NCBI RefSeq assembly: GCF_008014675.1
Contig: NZ_VOXD01000006.1
Location: 132,521-196,520 of the forward strand
DNA length: 64,000 nucleotides
Direction: 5' to 3'
Source: Neolewinella aurantiaca
Lineage (GTDB): Bacteria; Bacteroidota; Bacteroidia; Chitinophagales; Saprospiraceae
Shown here: piece by piece, positions 16,122 through 24,714 of the stretch
Numbering within the stretch: position 1 is the stretch's first letter
Layout of the letters: every line of letters starts with the position of its first letter
The notes under the pieces: model-generated
What the model saw: the letters and a program-made list of their open reading frames with translations, nothing else
What the model was told of the DNA's origin: nothing
Databases searched by the model: none
Program-made: the position numbers and the translations under genes

Positions 16122-18455
16122 TTAGTTTGAGCCAGCCCTTTCCTTAGCCCGGGCGTCGCGCTGCATCGGATTTTCGCTGCTGCGGCGACCGCGGCTTTGG
16201 AAAAGATCGAAGCGGTTCGTTTCGGACTTAGAAGGGTAGTAGTTGTTACTACGATCGGTGTCGGCAGTTTCCAGGAAAGGATCAAGGTTGATGCCAGTTA
16301 CTTCCTTAGTGAAGGGGAAAACCTTGCTGACCTTCTTGTAGTCCATTTTCCAGATCTCTGCCGGAATTCTCTGAACTTCTTTAGTTCCGTCGGCAAAGGT
16401 GAACTCAAGAATGATCGGCATGATCAAACCACCTTTGTTTTCGAACGTGAGTTCGTAGTAATACTTGTCGGCATCGATGACTGCGCGTTCTTCTTCGCTC
16501 AGACCTTCGTAGTACTTCTTGTATTCCTCTTCGTCAAGGATCGTTGCTTTCAGCGGATCGTAATCAGTGTAGAAGTCACGAAGCGACGGATCGAGTTCGT
16601 CGTAGGTCTTTGCGATTTCTTCACGGTTGCGGATAGAACTGATGTTTTCGCCTTCTGCCTTTTGCATCTTGCGAGTGTTTTCATTCTCCACCATCGGGTT
16701 GCGGGTATTGACCCGGAATGGCTTAACGCTGGTCAGCGCAATGTCGGTATGGTCCGTAGTAAAGAACCAACCGCGCCAGAACCAATCGAGATCGATGGCC
16801 GATGCGTCTTCCATCGTACGGAACAGATCGGCAGGGGCGGGGTGCTTGAATTTCCAACGGTTAGCGTATTTCTTGAACGCATAGTCGAACTGCTCACGCC
16901 CCATGATGGTTTCGCGAAGAATGTTGAGTCCGGTTGCAGGTTTGCCGTATGCGTTGTTACCGAACTGCCAGATGGATTCGGAGTTGGTCATGATGGGAGA
17001 AATGAATTCTTTGTCACCCTTCATGTAGTCAACGATTTTGTTTGCTGGTCCGCGACGGCTAGGGTAGTCACGTTCCCACTGCTGCTCGGTGAGGTACTGC
17101 AAAAAAGTATTGAGGCCTTCGTCCATCCAGGTCCACTGACGCTCGTCGGAGTTGACGATCATCGGGAAGTAGTTGTGGCCAACTTCGTGGATGATTACGC
17201 CAATCATTCCGTACTTGGTGCGCTCGCTGTAAGTACCGTCCTTTTCGACCCGGCCGAAGTTGAAGCAAATCATAGGGTATTCCATTCCGATGCTGGCGGC
17301 GTTGATAGACCATGCGACGGGGTAGGGGTAATCGAAAGTGTAGTGGCTGTACCACTTCAGGGTATGAGCAACAGCTTTTGTGCTAAAGCGTTCCCACAGC
17401 GGGTTTCCTTCTTTAGGGTACATAGACATTGCCATCGTGGTACTGCCGTCAGATTGTTTAACGGCCATTGCATCCCAGATGAACTTCCGGCTAGAAGCAA
17501 AAGCGAAGTCACGAACGTTTTCCGCTTCGAAGTGCCAGGTCTTCTCCTTGGTTACTTTCGTCTTCTCCCGTTCGATTGCCTCTTCCTGGGTAGCGATGAT
17601 TACTGGCTGTACGAATTCCTTCCGGGCTTCATCCATCCGGTTGCGTTGCTTACGCGTAAGCACGTCGTTAGGGTTTTGAAGCGTACCGGTTGCTGCCACC
17701 AGATGATCAGCAGGAACAGTGATCTTCACATCGTAGTCTCCGAAGGTAAGAGCAAACTCACCACGGCCAAGGAACTGTTTATTCTGCCATCCTTCGTTAT
17801 CGGCGTAAACAGCCATACGGGGGAAGAACTGAGCAATGGTGTAGAGATAGTTATCGTCTTCTTCGAAGTACTCAGAGCCGGAACGTCCACCACCGTCTTT
17901 CATACGATCGTTTACGTTATACCACCATTTGATCATGACATCGGTTTCCTCGCCGGGCATCAGAACTTCTTTGAGGTCTACCCGCATCATGGTTTTCTCG
18001 ATGGTGTAATCGGCAGCGGAACCGTCGCCGTTTTTCACGTAGTCGATCTTGAAGCCACCGTCGAAGGTAGGTTCGAGACCGGACAGTCCCCGAAGGGTCA
18101 TTCGTTCGTTTACTTTGCTGGTGCCGATTTTGTAAGTGTCGCTATCGAGGGCGCGTACGTTTTGGTCCAGTTGAATCCACAAGTAATCGAGGGCGTCAGG
18201 AGAGTTGTTGTGGTAAGTAATTTTCGACGAACCGTAGATTCGTTGCTGCTCATCGTCGAGGCGAATCTCCATCTCGTAATCTGCCTGCTGCTGCCAGTAC
18301 ATGTGGCCGGGTGCGCCAGCAGCATTGCGGTAAACGTTCGGGGTAGGGAGTTCCTGACCAAGCTGGCGGAATGGGTTCTTGTTTATGTTTTCTGACTGAG
18401 CACTAAGGCTGACGACAGTCAACAAACAAAGAACCAGTAAAGCAAATTTATTCAT
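16122..18455 (-). CDS. M1-family zinc metallopeptidase, secreted
   Basis: A 777-residue protein with a signal peptide (MNKFALLVLCLLTVVSLSAQ, cleavage after SAQ likely). The gluzincin motif HEVGHN places the zinc ligands at His423 and His427, with the third ligand Glu in WMDEGLNTF about 19 residues later. This identifies the M1 aminopeptidase family, although the exopeptidase GxMEN motif appears here as IGMEYP, so the protein may differ in substrate handling. The region after about residue 600 is charged and contains long helical stretches. It would act in the periplasm or outside the cell. Tight homologues are common in Bacteroidota. It is flanked by two hairpins downstream and by the parS array upstream. 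Confidence 0.92.
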   Translation of the reverse strand: MNKFALLVLCLLTVVSLSAQSENINKNPFRQLGQELPTPNVYRNAAGAPGHMYWQQQADYEMEIRLDDEQQRIYGSSKITYHNNSPDALDYLWIQLDQNVRALDSDTYKIGTSKVNERMTLRGLSGLEPTFDGGFKIDYVKNGDGSAADYTIEKTMMRVDLKEVLMPGEETDVMIKWWYNVNDRMKDGGGRSGSEYFEEDDNYLYTIAQFFPRMAVYADNEGWQNKQFLGRGEFALTFGDYDVKITVPADHLVAATGTLQNPNDVLTRKQRNRMDEARKEFVQPVIIATQEEAIEREKTKVTKEKTWHFEAENVRDFAFASSRKFIWDAMAVKQSDGSTTMAMSMYPKEGNPLWERFSTKAVAHTLKWYSHYTFDYPYPVAWSINAASIGMEYPMICFNFGRVEKDGTYSERTKYGMIGVIIHEVGHNYFPMIVNSDERQWTWMDEGLNTFLQYLTEQQWERDYPSRRGPANKIVDYMKGDKEFISPIMTNSESIWQFGNNAYGKPATGLNILRETIMGREQFDYAFKKYANRWKFKHPAPADLFRTMEDASAIDLDWFWRGWFFTTDHTDIALTSVKPFRVNTRNPMVENENTRKMQKAEGENISSIRNREEIAKTYDELDPSLRDFYTDYDPLKATILDEEEYKKYYEGLSEEERAVIDADKYYYELTFENKGGLIMPIILEFTFADGTKEVQRIPAEIWKMDYKKVSKVFPFTKEVTGINLDPFLETADTDRSNNYYPSKSETNRFDLFQSRGRRSSENPMQRDARAKERAGSN

Positions 18456-18550
18456 ATGGAGGTGATTTGGTTTCTAAAGGGGCTAAGATAACTATTGAGC
18501 ACAACACGGATAATAGGAAGGTGTTTACAAGTCTTCAGGATTGCAATGTA

Positions 18551-18567
18551 GGCGCGGCCGCAGGTGC
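18551..18567 (-). repeat. Dispersed 17-bp motif, copy 8
   Basis: GCACCTGCGGCCGCGCC on the minus strand, upstream of the tandem units and facing the opposite way from copies 9 and 10. Confidence 0.8.
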
Positions 18568-18705
18568 AGGGCGGGGTAGGGCATCGTTCCTTCCGCCTCT
18601 TTATCAGTGGACCAGTAAATTACTTATCAACCACCTTTATCCTAAAGGCATAGAAAAGCTACCTACGAAGCATTCCCCTCAATTGTCTTCAGCCCTGCGC
18701 TATGT

Positions 18706-18745
18706 GCCGCGTCTCATTGTTCCACGTGGAACAATGAGACGCGGC
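18706..18745. promoter_or_regulatory. parS site 1 inside a perfect 40-bp palindrome
   Basis: The core GTTCCACGTGGAAC (18719-18732) matches the ParB-binding parS consensus found across bacteria. Here the dyad continues without a mismatch for 13 bp on each side, giving a 40-bp perfect palindrome. Confidence 0.8.
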
Positions 18746-18885
18746 GCACATGAACACAAGGATTAAGCGCTGACGGCACACCTCTCGACATCCCGAGCAA
18801 GAAGACACCTTGAGCCTGGCAAGCTATCCTCCCTGACTACGAATCACAGACAGGTCCAAGAGCCCCTGCCTACCTACGGCTCATT

Positions 18886-18902
18886 GCACCTGCGCCCGCG
18901 CC
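18886..18902 (+). repeat. Dispersed 17-bp motif, copy 9
   Basis: GCACCTGCGCCCGCGCC, within tandem unit 1, ending 9 nt before parS site 2. Confidence 0.85.
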
Positions 18903-18911
18903 CTCATGAAT

Positions 18912-18925
18912 GTTCCACGTGGAAC
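18912..18925. promoter_or_regulatory. parS site 2
   Basis: GTTCCACGTGGAAC, exactly 193 bp from site 1. The flanking dyad is less extended than at site 1. Confidence 0.8.
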
Positions 18926-19078
18926 AACGAGACGTGGCACACGTGAACACTAGGATTAAGCGCTGACGGCACACGCCTCGATGTCCCGAGCAAGAAGACA
19001 CCTTAAGCCTGGCAAGCTATCCTCCCTGACTACGAATCACAGACAGGTCCAAGAGACCCTGCCTACCTCCGGCTCATT

Positions 19079-19095
19079 GCACCTGCGCCCGCGCC
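19079..19095 (+). repeat. Dispersed 17-bp motif, copy 10
   Basis: GCACCTGCGCCCGCGCC, within tandem unit 2, ending 9 nt before parS site 3. Confidence 0.85.
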
Positions 19096-19104
19096 CTCAT
19101 GATT

Positions 19105-19118
19105 GTTCCACGTGGAAC
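19105..19118. promoter_or_regulatory. parS site 3
   Basis: GTTCCACGTGGAAC, exactly 193 bp from site 2 and 48 bp from site 4. Confidence 0.8.
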
Positions 19119-19142
19119 AATAGCGCCAAAGCTCAAAAGAAA

Positions 19143-19176
19143 AGGCCCGGATGTTCCACGTGGAACATCCGGGCCT
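19143..19176 (-). terminator. parS site 4 within the thr operon terminator
   Basis: A perfect 34-bp palindrome whose centre is the parS core GTTCCACGTGGAAC (19153-19166), extended by AGGCCCGGAT on the left and its complement on the right. On the minus strand the palindrome is followed at once by TTTTCTTTT, so in the thrA-thrB-thrC transcript it forms a textbook factor-independent terminator 22 nt after the thrC stop. One sequence seems to serve as both parS site and terminator. Confidence 0.75.
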
Positions 19177-19198
19177 GAACTATCAGCGATGATTGATG

Positions 19199-20533
19199 CT
19201 AGAGATACTTAGCCTTGAGCCATTCCTTTACTGGCTCATAGTCCGTGCCCACCTGAGTGGCAACTTTCTCCCTGTCTTCCATTTCTGCCAGACGCTGGGG
19301 CACTTCAATTTCGTGGCCAAGAATGCGCTCTACGTCGGGCTTAAACTTGCTCGGGTGAGCCGTTTCAAGAACAACACCTCTGGTGTTTGGATTAGCCTGT
19401 TGCCACTCAGTAAGCGCCAGGTAACCAACTGCTCCGTGCGGATCAATGACATACCCAAAACGCTCTTCAACCTCCTTAACGGCTTGCTCCGTAGCAGCGT
19501 CACCGTAAGCGTATCCGGTAATTAGTTCTTTCATTGCAGCGTGCGTCGAAGGAGACAATGGATCCAGTCCGTTGACATGGCCGTAAAGATTCAGCATCCG
19601 CGCGAAGTTACTGGGTGCCCCTACATCCATTGCATTAGAGATGGTAGCTACACTTGGCCGCGGTATATACTTGCCCGTAGCCAGGAATTCAGGAACAACG
19701 TCGTTGCGGTTAGTAGCAGCAATGAAGTGATGAACAGGAAGCCCCATCCGCTGGGCCAGAAGCCCCGCTGTAAGGTTGCCGAAGTTACCGCTAGGAATAC
19801 AGAAAGCAACTGGATCACCGTCAGCGCCCAGTTGTTTGTACGCCTCGAAGTAGTAGAACGACTGCGGTATGAGGCGGGAGATATTGATACTGTTAGCAGA
19901 GCTGAGACGAAGCTCGCTGCGAAGCTCCTGATCGAGAAAGGCCTTCTTTACGATAGCCTGGCAGTCATCGAAAGTGCCATCTACTTCCAGTGCATGAATG
20001 TTATGCCCCAGGGTGGTAAGTTGTTTCTCCTGTAGTAAACTCACTTTACCCTTGGGGTAAAGAATCACCACCTCGATCCCCGGAGTCTTATAAAACCCAG
20101 CAGCAACGGCCCCTCCTGTATCGCCTGATGTAGCAACCAGAATTACGAGCTGCTTATCGTTTCCTTTATTGAAATGCCCCATAAGCCGGGACATGAAGCG
20201 AGCACCAAAATCTTTGAATGCAAGACTAGGACCGTGAAAGAGTTCCAGTACACTGCGCTTATCATCTAACTGAACTACCGGTGCGGGGAAGTTAATGGCG
20301 TCATACACCAACTCTTTCAGGTCTTCCTCCGGCACATCATCTCCCAGCAAATGCTTGCTGACCTGAAAGCCAATCTCAGCAAAAGACATGTCGGGTAAGT
20401 CCCTGAAGAAAGAATCGGGCAAGGGATCAAGCCGCTCGGGCATGTAGAGGCCATTATCAGCAGGCAGTCCCCGGAAGATGGCGGTAGCTAAATCAGCTGT
20501 ATGGGTAGAATCGTTGGTACTGTAAAACTTCAT
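19199..20533 (-). CDS. thrC: Threonine synthase
   Basis: A 444-residue pyridoxal-phosphate enzyme that converts O-phosphohomoserine to threonine. The PLP lysine lies in GPSLAFKDFGARF (about residues 106-118), and VATSGDTGGAVAAGF and PSGNFGNLTAGLLA are the phosphate- and cofactor-binding segments. The N-terminus MKFYSTND with the 'GLPADNGLYMP' segment is typical of the long, E. coli-like type. It is the last gene of the thrA-thrB-thrC operon, 75 nt after thrB, and is followed by a terminator that contains a parS site. Confidence 0.98.
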   Translation of the reverse strand: MKFYSTNDSTHTADLATAIFRGLPADNGLYMPERLDPLPDSFFRDLPDMSFAEIGFQVSKHLLGDDVPEEDLKELVYDAINFPAPVVQLDDKRSVLELFHGPSLAFKDFGARFMSRLMGHFNKGNDKQLVILVATSGDTGGAVAAGFYKTPGIEVVILYPKGKVSLLQEKQLTTLGHNIHALEVDGTFDDCQAIVKKAFLDQELRSELRLSSANSINISRLIPQSFYYFEAYKQLGADGDPVAFCIPSGNFGNLTAGLLAQRMGLPVHHFIAATNRNDVVPEFLATGKYIPRPSVATISNAMDVGAPSNFARMLNLYGHVNGLDPLSPSTHAAMKELITGYAYGDAATEQAVKEVEERFGYVIDPHGAVGYLALTEWQQANPNTRGVVLETAHPSKFKPDVERILGHEIEVPQRLAEMEDREKVATQVGTDYEPVKEWLKAKYL

Positions 20534-20608
20534 AATTAGAGATTAGGAGTACGCGGAGTGGGGGAGATTACTTCTCCTGCGCTTACTTGAAAGAGGAAAT
20601 ACAAGAGG

Positions 20609-21553
20609 CTAGAGTACAACTACTCCTTCCTGATTGATAGGGGAAACGTAGAGCTGGCTATTGATGCCATGCGCTGCAAACGCTTCGATCATACCTTGGC
20701 CGACAGCCTGAGCCAGATAACCGGAATCGCAAATGGCGAACATACTTGGTCCGGCACCACTGATGCTACAGCCTAAGGCTCCCCGGCTCATTGCCGCAGC
20801 TTTCACGTCATCGAAGCCTTTGATGAGTTGCTTGCGCTGGGGCTCGATGATGTGATCGTGCAATGAACGTCCCAGCAGAGGCAGGTCATTGGTATAGAGC
20901 GCAACGATGAAACTGGCCAGACTCCCCATTTGATGTACGGCTGTACCCAGCGGAACGGTATCGGAAAGAACTGCTCGTGCGTCCTTCGTCAATATTTCCA
21001 GGTCAGGGTGTATAACCGCTACGTGGAGGTTTTCAGGAACGGGCAGGTGGTGAATATCCAGAGATTCATTAGAACGAATCAGGGTTATACCACCAACCAA
21101 TGAAGGCGCAACGTTGTCGGCGTGGAAGCTGCCATCAGCAACTACCTCTCCCAGAACGGTGAAATACAACAGTGACTCCCGCGAGAGGGGAGCACCGAGT
21201 AATTCGTTGACCGCAACCACTGCTCCTGCGGAGCTAGCGGCACTTGACCCCAAACCAGATCCGAAGGGCATTCGCTTGTGTACTTCCAGTTCGATTCCAA
21301 CGTCTGCTTTACCAAGGTGCTCAAGCAGACGCTGAGCCGAAACTCCTGCGGTGTTCTTCTCTACATCGAAGGGTAAAACTTTATTACCCGTACCTGTAAT
21401 TGCGGTAATCTTCAGTCCGTCGAGTTCAGGATTAAACCGGGCGACAATCTCATCTCCGGGCCGGTTGATCGCGAACCCCAGGATGTCGTATCCGACCGCG
21501 ACGTTTGCTACCGTAGCGGGAGCAAATACACGTACTTCTTTGTGGTTACTCAT
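20609..21553 (-). CDS. thrB: Homoserine kinase
   Basis: A 314-residue GHMP kinase that phosphorylates homoserine with ATP. The ATP loop PFGSGLGSSAAS is at about residues 93-104, and the C-terminal GCSISGAGPSMFAI is the third GHMP motif. Its start ATG at 21553 shares a base with the end of the thrA coding region (stop at 21553-21555), so the two are probably coupled in translation. It is the middle gene of the thr operon. Confidence 0.98.
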   Translation of the reverse strand: MSNHKEVRVFAPATVANVAVGYDILGFAINRPGDEIVARFNPELDGLKITAITGTGNKVLPFDVEKNTAGVSAQRLLEHLGKADVGIELEVHKRMPFGSGLGSSAASSAGAVVAVNELLGAPLSRESLLYFTVLGEVVADGSFHADNVAPSLVGGITLIRSNESLDIHHLPVPENLHVAVIHPDLEILTKDARAVLSDTVPLGTAVHQMGSLASFIVALYTNDLPLLGRSLHDHIIEPQRKQLIKGFDDVKAAAMSRGALGCSISGAGPSMFAICDSGYLAQAVGQGMIEAFAAHGINSQLYVSPINQEGVVVL

Positions 21554-24018
21554 TAGCTTAAGAATTTACCGATCTTGATAATTTCAGCGAAGACGCCCGC
21601 TGCAGTCACTTCTGCTCCCGCGCCCGGACCACGAACGACCAAGGGGCGTTCGTTGTAGCGGTCAGTAGTGAACACCACCATATTATCGCTGCCACTTAAA
21701 CCATGGAAAGGATTGTCGGGGCCAACCGCCTGAACACCTACACTGGCCTGCTCGCCTTCGAGGGTAGCAATCATCCGTAGAACTTTACCTTCTTCGGCAG
21801 CACTTGCGTAGAGCTTCGTGAAGTAGTCCGTATTCTCTTCGAGTACCGAGAAGAAGTCATCCACCGAAGGAGCATCCATGGCTCCTTCGGGGAGGAAGCC
21901 TTTAAGTTCGATATGTTCTGTCTCCATCGAAATTCCGGTTTCACGGGCAAGGATGAGAATTTTACGGCCGACATCTTTACCGGACAGATCAATACGGGGG
22001 TCCGGCTCGGTGAAGCCTTTCTCTTTTGCTTCGCGTACTATTTCGTGGAATGGTCGTGTGCCATCGAAGTTATTGAAGATGAAACTGAGCGATCCGCTCA
22101 GTACTCCTTCTATTTTCCGGATCTGATCTCCGCTGTCCAGAAGATCCTGCAGCGTAGAGATGATTGGAAGTCCTGCCCCGACGTTGGTTTCGTAATGGAA
22201 CTGAACACCACGTTTAGCTGCGATGGATTTCAGACGCTGGTACTGAAGGTAGCTGCTGGAATTTGCGACTTTATTCGGGGTAGAGATGCTGATGCTCTCA
22301 TCGAGAATACCTGCGTAGTACCCGGCTATTTTATCGTTGGCGGTATTGTCCACAAAGATGCTGTTACTCAGGTTGAGGTCCCGCATCCGGCCGATGAAGA
22401 CAGCGAGGTCGGCATCGTCTCCTTTGGTCATCAGTTGATCTTTCCAGTTTGTATCCAGTTCCAGACCTTCTTCATCGAAGATCATCTTACGGGAATTCGC
22501 CATACCGACTACCTTAACTTCCATGCCCAGCTTGGACCGGAGGTAATCATTTTGGTTTCGGATTTGTTCGAGCAGCGTACTACCGATCAGGCCAACACCA
22601 ACGATAAAGAGGTGCAGGGTTTTGTAATCGGACAAAAAGAATGCTTCGTGCAGCGCGTTGAGCGCTTTGTTTTCGTCTTCCTTAGGAATAACGACAGATA
22701 CGTTCAGTTCGCTCGATCCCTGAGCGATGGCCACAGCATTGATGCCGTTCTTGCCCAGCGCCTGGAACAGGCGCCCGGAGACTCCCGGCTGATAACGCAT
22801 GTTTTCTCCGATGATGGCCACGACGCTCAGGTCGCGTTCCATCTTGACGGCGTTCACCACACCACGATCTATTTCATAGGCAAATGCTTCTTCGACAGCT
22901 TTCTTTGCCAGATCGGAATCTGAAGGCTGAACAGCAAAACTGATGGCGTGCTCGCTGGAGCCCTGGGTGATGAGGATAATGTTGACACTCTTTTGAGCCA
23001 AGGCTCCGAAAAGGCGTGCACTGATACCCGGAACCCCGAACAAGCCAGAACCGGAGAGCGTAAGTAATGCTACATTGTTAATGGAACTGATACCGCGTAC
23101 AGCAGCTTCATCTTCAGAGGAGCTTTCTTCGCTCACCTTCGTTCCCGGGAAAGACGGATCGAAAGTGTTCTTGATGTAGAGCGGAATCCGGCTATGGAGC
23201 GCGGGCATCAGGGTAGGGGGGTAAATCACTTTCGCTCCGAAGTGGGACATCTCCATCGCCTCGGCGTAAGTGAGCCGGGGAATCGTGAATGCCTTTTTCA
23301 CCCGGCGTGGATCGGCGGTGAGAACTCCGCTCACATCGGTCCATATTTCAATGGCGTCGGCCTTCAGACCGGCTGCGATGAGCGAAGCTGTATAATCTGA
23401 TCCTCCGCGGCCGAGCGTTGTGGTCAGGCCACCTTTCGCCGAAGCCACAAAACCCGTAACTACCTGAACCTTAGAATGTTCTGCGTAGTAATCTCTGATT
23501 TGTTCGTAAGATTTATCGAAGTTTACTTTGGCGGAGCCAAAGGTTTTATCCGTCCGTATAATTTTCCGCGCGTCGAGGTATTCTGCGGGGATTCCGGCCT
23601 GTTGCAGCACCTGTGATATGATATAGGAAGAAGAACGCTCGCCGAAGCTGAGCACATAGTCCATCGTTCGGGGGCTTGCTTCCCGGACCAGAAAGATTCC
23701 GTAGAGCAGGTTCTTGAGAACGTCGTGAGACTTTCTCATTTTCGTTGATGTTTCTTTGCGGAGAGCTCCTTCGGGCAACAACGCTGTGATAGCTTCCTGA
23801 TGCCGATCGGCAAAAGCCTGGAAGGCTTCTCCATAGCGGTCGTCTCCTGCTGCGGCCAGTCGGCTCATTTCGATAAGGCTATCCGTCACTCCTCCGAAAG
23901 CGGAAAACACAACGGTAAAATGGTCCCCGGAGGCGTAGTAATCTTTGAGGATATCAACAATGCCGAGGATACGCTCCGGGCGGGCGACGGACGAGCCGCC
24001 GAATTTTAGAACTTTCAT
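21553..24018 (-). CDS. thrA: Bifunctional aspartokinase / homoserine dehydrogenase I
   Basis: An 821-residue fusion enzyme catalysing the first and third steps of threonine synthesis. The N-terminal aspartokinase starts MKVLKFGGSSVA and carries RGGSDYTASL; two ACT-type regulatory segments follow at about residues 310-460 (LSGSGLFGVPG and VVAIIGENM). The C-terminal homoserine dehydrogenase starts near residue 465 with the NAD(P) motif VGVGLIGSTLL and includes ETNVGAGLPIIS and the catalytic-region ERPLVVRGPGAGAEVTAAG. The ACT domains imply feedback inhibition, usually by threonine. It heads the thrA-thrB-thrC operon. A possible weak promoter element (CATCTTTG, 24070-24077, minus strand) lies upstream. 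I saw no attenuator with threonine codons. Confidence 0.98.
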   Translation of the reverse strand: MKVLKFGGSSVARPERILGIVDILKDYYASGDHFTVVFSAFGGVTDSLIEMSRLAAAGDDRYGEAFQAFADRHQEAITALLPEGALRKETSTKMRKSHDVLKNLLYGIFLVREASPRTMDYVLSFGERSSSYIISQVLQQAGIPAEYLDARKIIRTDKTFGSAKVNFDKSYEQIRDYYAEHSKVQVVTGFVASAKGGLTTTLGRGGSDYTASLIAAGLKADAIEIWTDVSGVLTADPRRVKKAFTIPRLTYAEAMEMSHFGAKVIYPPTLMPALHSRIPLYIKNTFDPSFPGTKVSEESSSEDEAAVRGISSINNVALLTLSGSGLFGVPGISARLFGALAQKSVNIILITQGSSEHAISFAVQPSDSDLAKKAVEEAFAYEIDRGVVNAVKMERDLSVVAIIGENMRYQPGVSGRLFQALGKNGINAVAIAQGSSELNVSVVIPKEDENKALNALHEAFFLSDYKTLHLFIVGVGLIGSTLLEQIRNQNDYLRSKLGMEVKVVGMANSRKMIFDEEGLELDTNWKDQLMTKGDDADLAVFIGRMRDLNLSNSIFVDNTANDKIAGYYAGILDESISISTPNKVANSSSYLQYQRLKSIAAKRGVQFHYETNVGAGLPIISTLQDLLDSGDQIRKIEGVLSGSLSFIFNNFDGTRPFHEIVREAKEKGFTEPDPRIDLSGKDVGRKILILARETGISMETEHIELKGFLPEGAMDAPSVDDFFSVLEENTDYFTKLYASAAEEGKVLRMIATLEGEQASVGVQAVGPDNPFHGLSGSDNMVVFTTDRYNERPLVVRGPGAGAEVTAAGVFAEIIKIGKFLS

Positions 24019-24218
24019 GTGGGGATTTTCACTGCCCGGTTACGATCGGGATACAACTTAGAAATTACACAAAGATGTAGAAAATCAGTCGGTATTAGGT
24101 GACAACGGTTTTGGGATTTACGACGCCGACCGAGGACACTATTATCCTGGGGCTGGCGCCCACAGGGTTTTCCTGAAGCAATGAATACAGCGTGGAACGG
24201 ACTTAGAAAGCCTTCATT

Positions 24219-24236
24219 GCATCCTGCGTGCGCGCC
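24219..24236 (+). repeat. Dispersed motif, copy 11 (18-bp form)
   Basis: GCATCCTGCGTGCGCGCC, between thrA and ybeY. Confidence 0.7.
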
Positions 24237-24267
24237 ATCTATTTAATGAGAAAGCAGGTTCTTTAAA

Positions 24268-24714
24268 TTACCCGATTAAAAGAGAAGCCGGACGTAAGCT
24301 GAGAGCTCGGTCTTCGAGTTCCCGCATCTCTTTTGCTTCCTCGTCGGTCTTGTCTCCCTGCCCGCACAGGTGCAGGATACCGTGGATGATTACCCGGTGC
24401 AACTCGTCTGTGTAAGATGAGCCTAGATCGGAAGCATTATCGGCTACTCTTTCGGTAGAAATGAAGAGGTCTCCGGAGACCAAAGGAAAGGCTTCGTAGG
24501 GGAAAGTGATGATGTCCGTGAGAGTATCGTGATCGAGATACTCGACGTTCATTTGGTGGAGATAATTGTCTCCGCAGAAGATATAATTGATTGCGCTGGC
24601 TTTGCCACCGCGCTGTGTAATTACAGCCACTATCCAGGTACGAAGTTCTTGCCACGAGCCTTCTGCCGGTGGGTTTCCACCTTCTTCGGTGTGGAACAAA
24701 ATTTCTGAGGCCAT
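24268..24714 (-). CDS. ybeY: Endoribonuclease YbeY
   Basis: A 148-residue zinc-dependent RNase needed for 16S rRNA 3'-end maturation and ribosome quality control. The metal motif is HGILHLCGQGDKTDEE near residue 110; the third ligand position is Asp rather than the His of E. coli, as is usual in Bacteroidota. INYIFCGDNYLHQMN and DTLTDIITFPY are further family marks. Its ATG overlaps the stop of the upstream RsbW-like gene (TAATG), so the two form a coupled pair. Confidence 0.95.
   Translation of the reverse strand: MASEILFHTEEGGNPPAEGSWQELRTWIVAVITQRGGKASAINYIFCGDNYLHQMNVEYLDHDTLTDIITFPYEAFPLVSGDLFISTERVADNASDLGSSYTDELHRVIIHGILHLCGQGDKTDEEAKEMRELEDRALSLRPASLLIG

Larger units (their letters stand above)
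18719..19104. repeat. Two tandem 193-bp units, each opening with a parS core
   Basis: Unit 1 (18719-18911) and unit 2 (18912-19104) differ at about 13 positions, so they are about 93% identical. Each starts with GTTCCACGTGGAAC and carries one dispersed-motif copy near its end. A third parS core begins exactly where unit 3 would start (19105), but the sequence diverges just after it. Confidence 0.9.
18456..19198. other. Non-coding parS region
   Basis: 743 nt between the M1 peptidase and thrC. No protein gene is supported. It holds four parS-like palindromes, two tandem 193-bp units and three copies of the dispersed 17-bp motif; two of those motif copies are part of the tandem units. Confidence 0.85.

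Noticed and set aside
16197-18395. A 732-residue open frame on the plus strand opposite the M1 peptidase
   Set aside because: It is the antisense of a clear peptidase gene and lacks domains; its length comes from the codon bias of the real gene.
18719-19166. GTTCCACGTGGAAC as a transcription-factor operator
   Set aside because: The sites lie between gene ends rather than at promoters, and the sequence is the parS consensus; a regulator role is not excluded but is less likely.
19143-19176. The dyad as only a terminator
   Set aside because: Its centre is an exact fourth copy of the parS core present three more times nearby, which a terminator alone would not explain.
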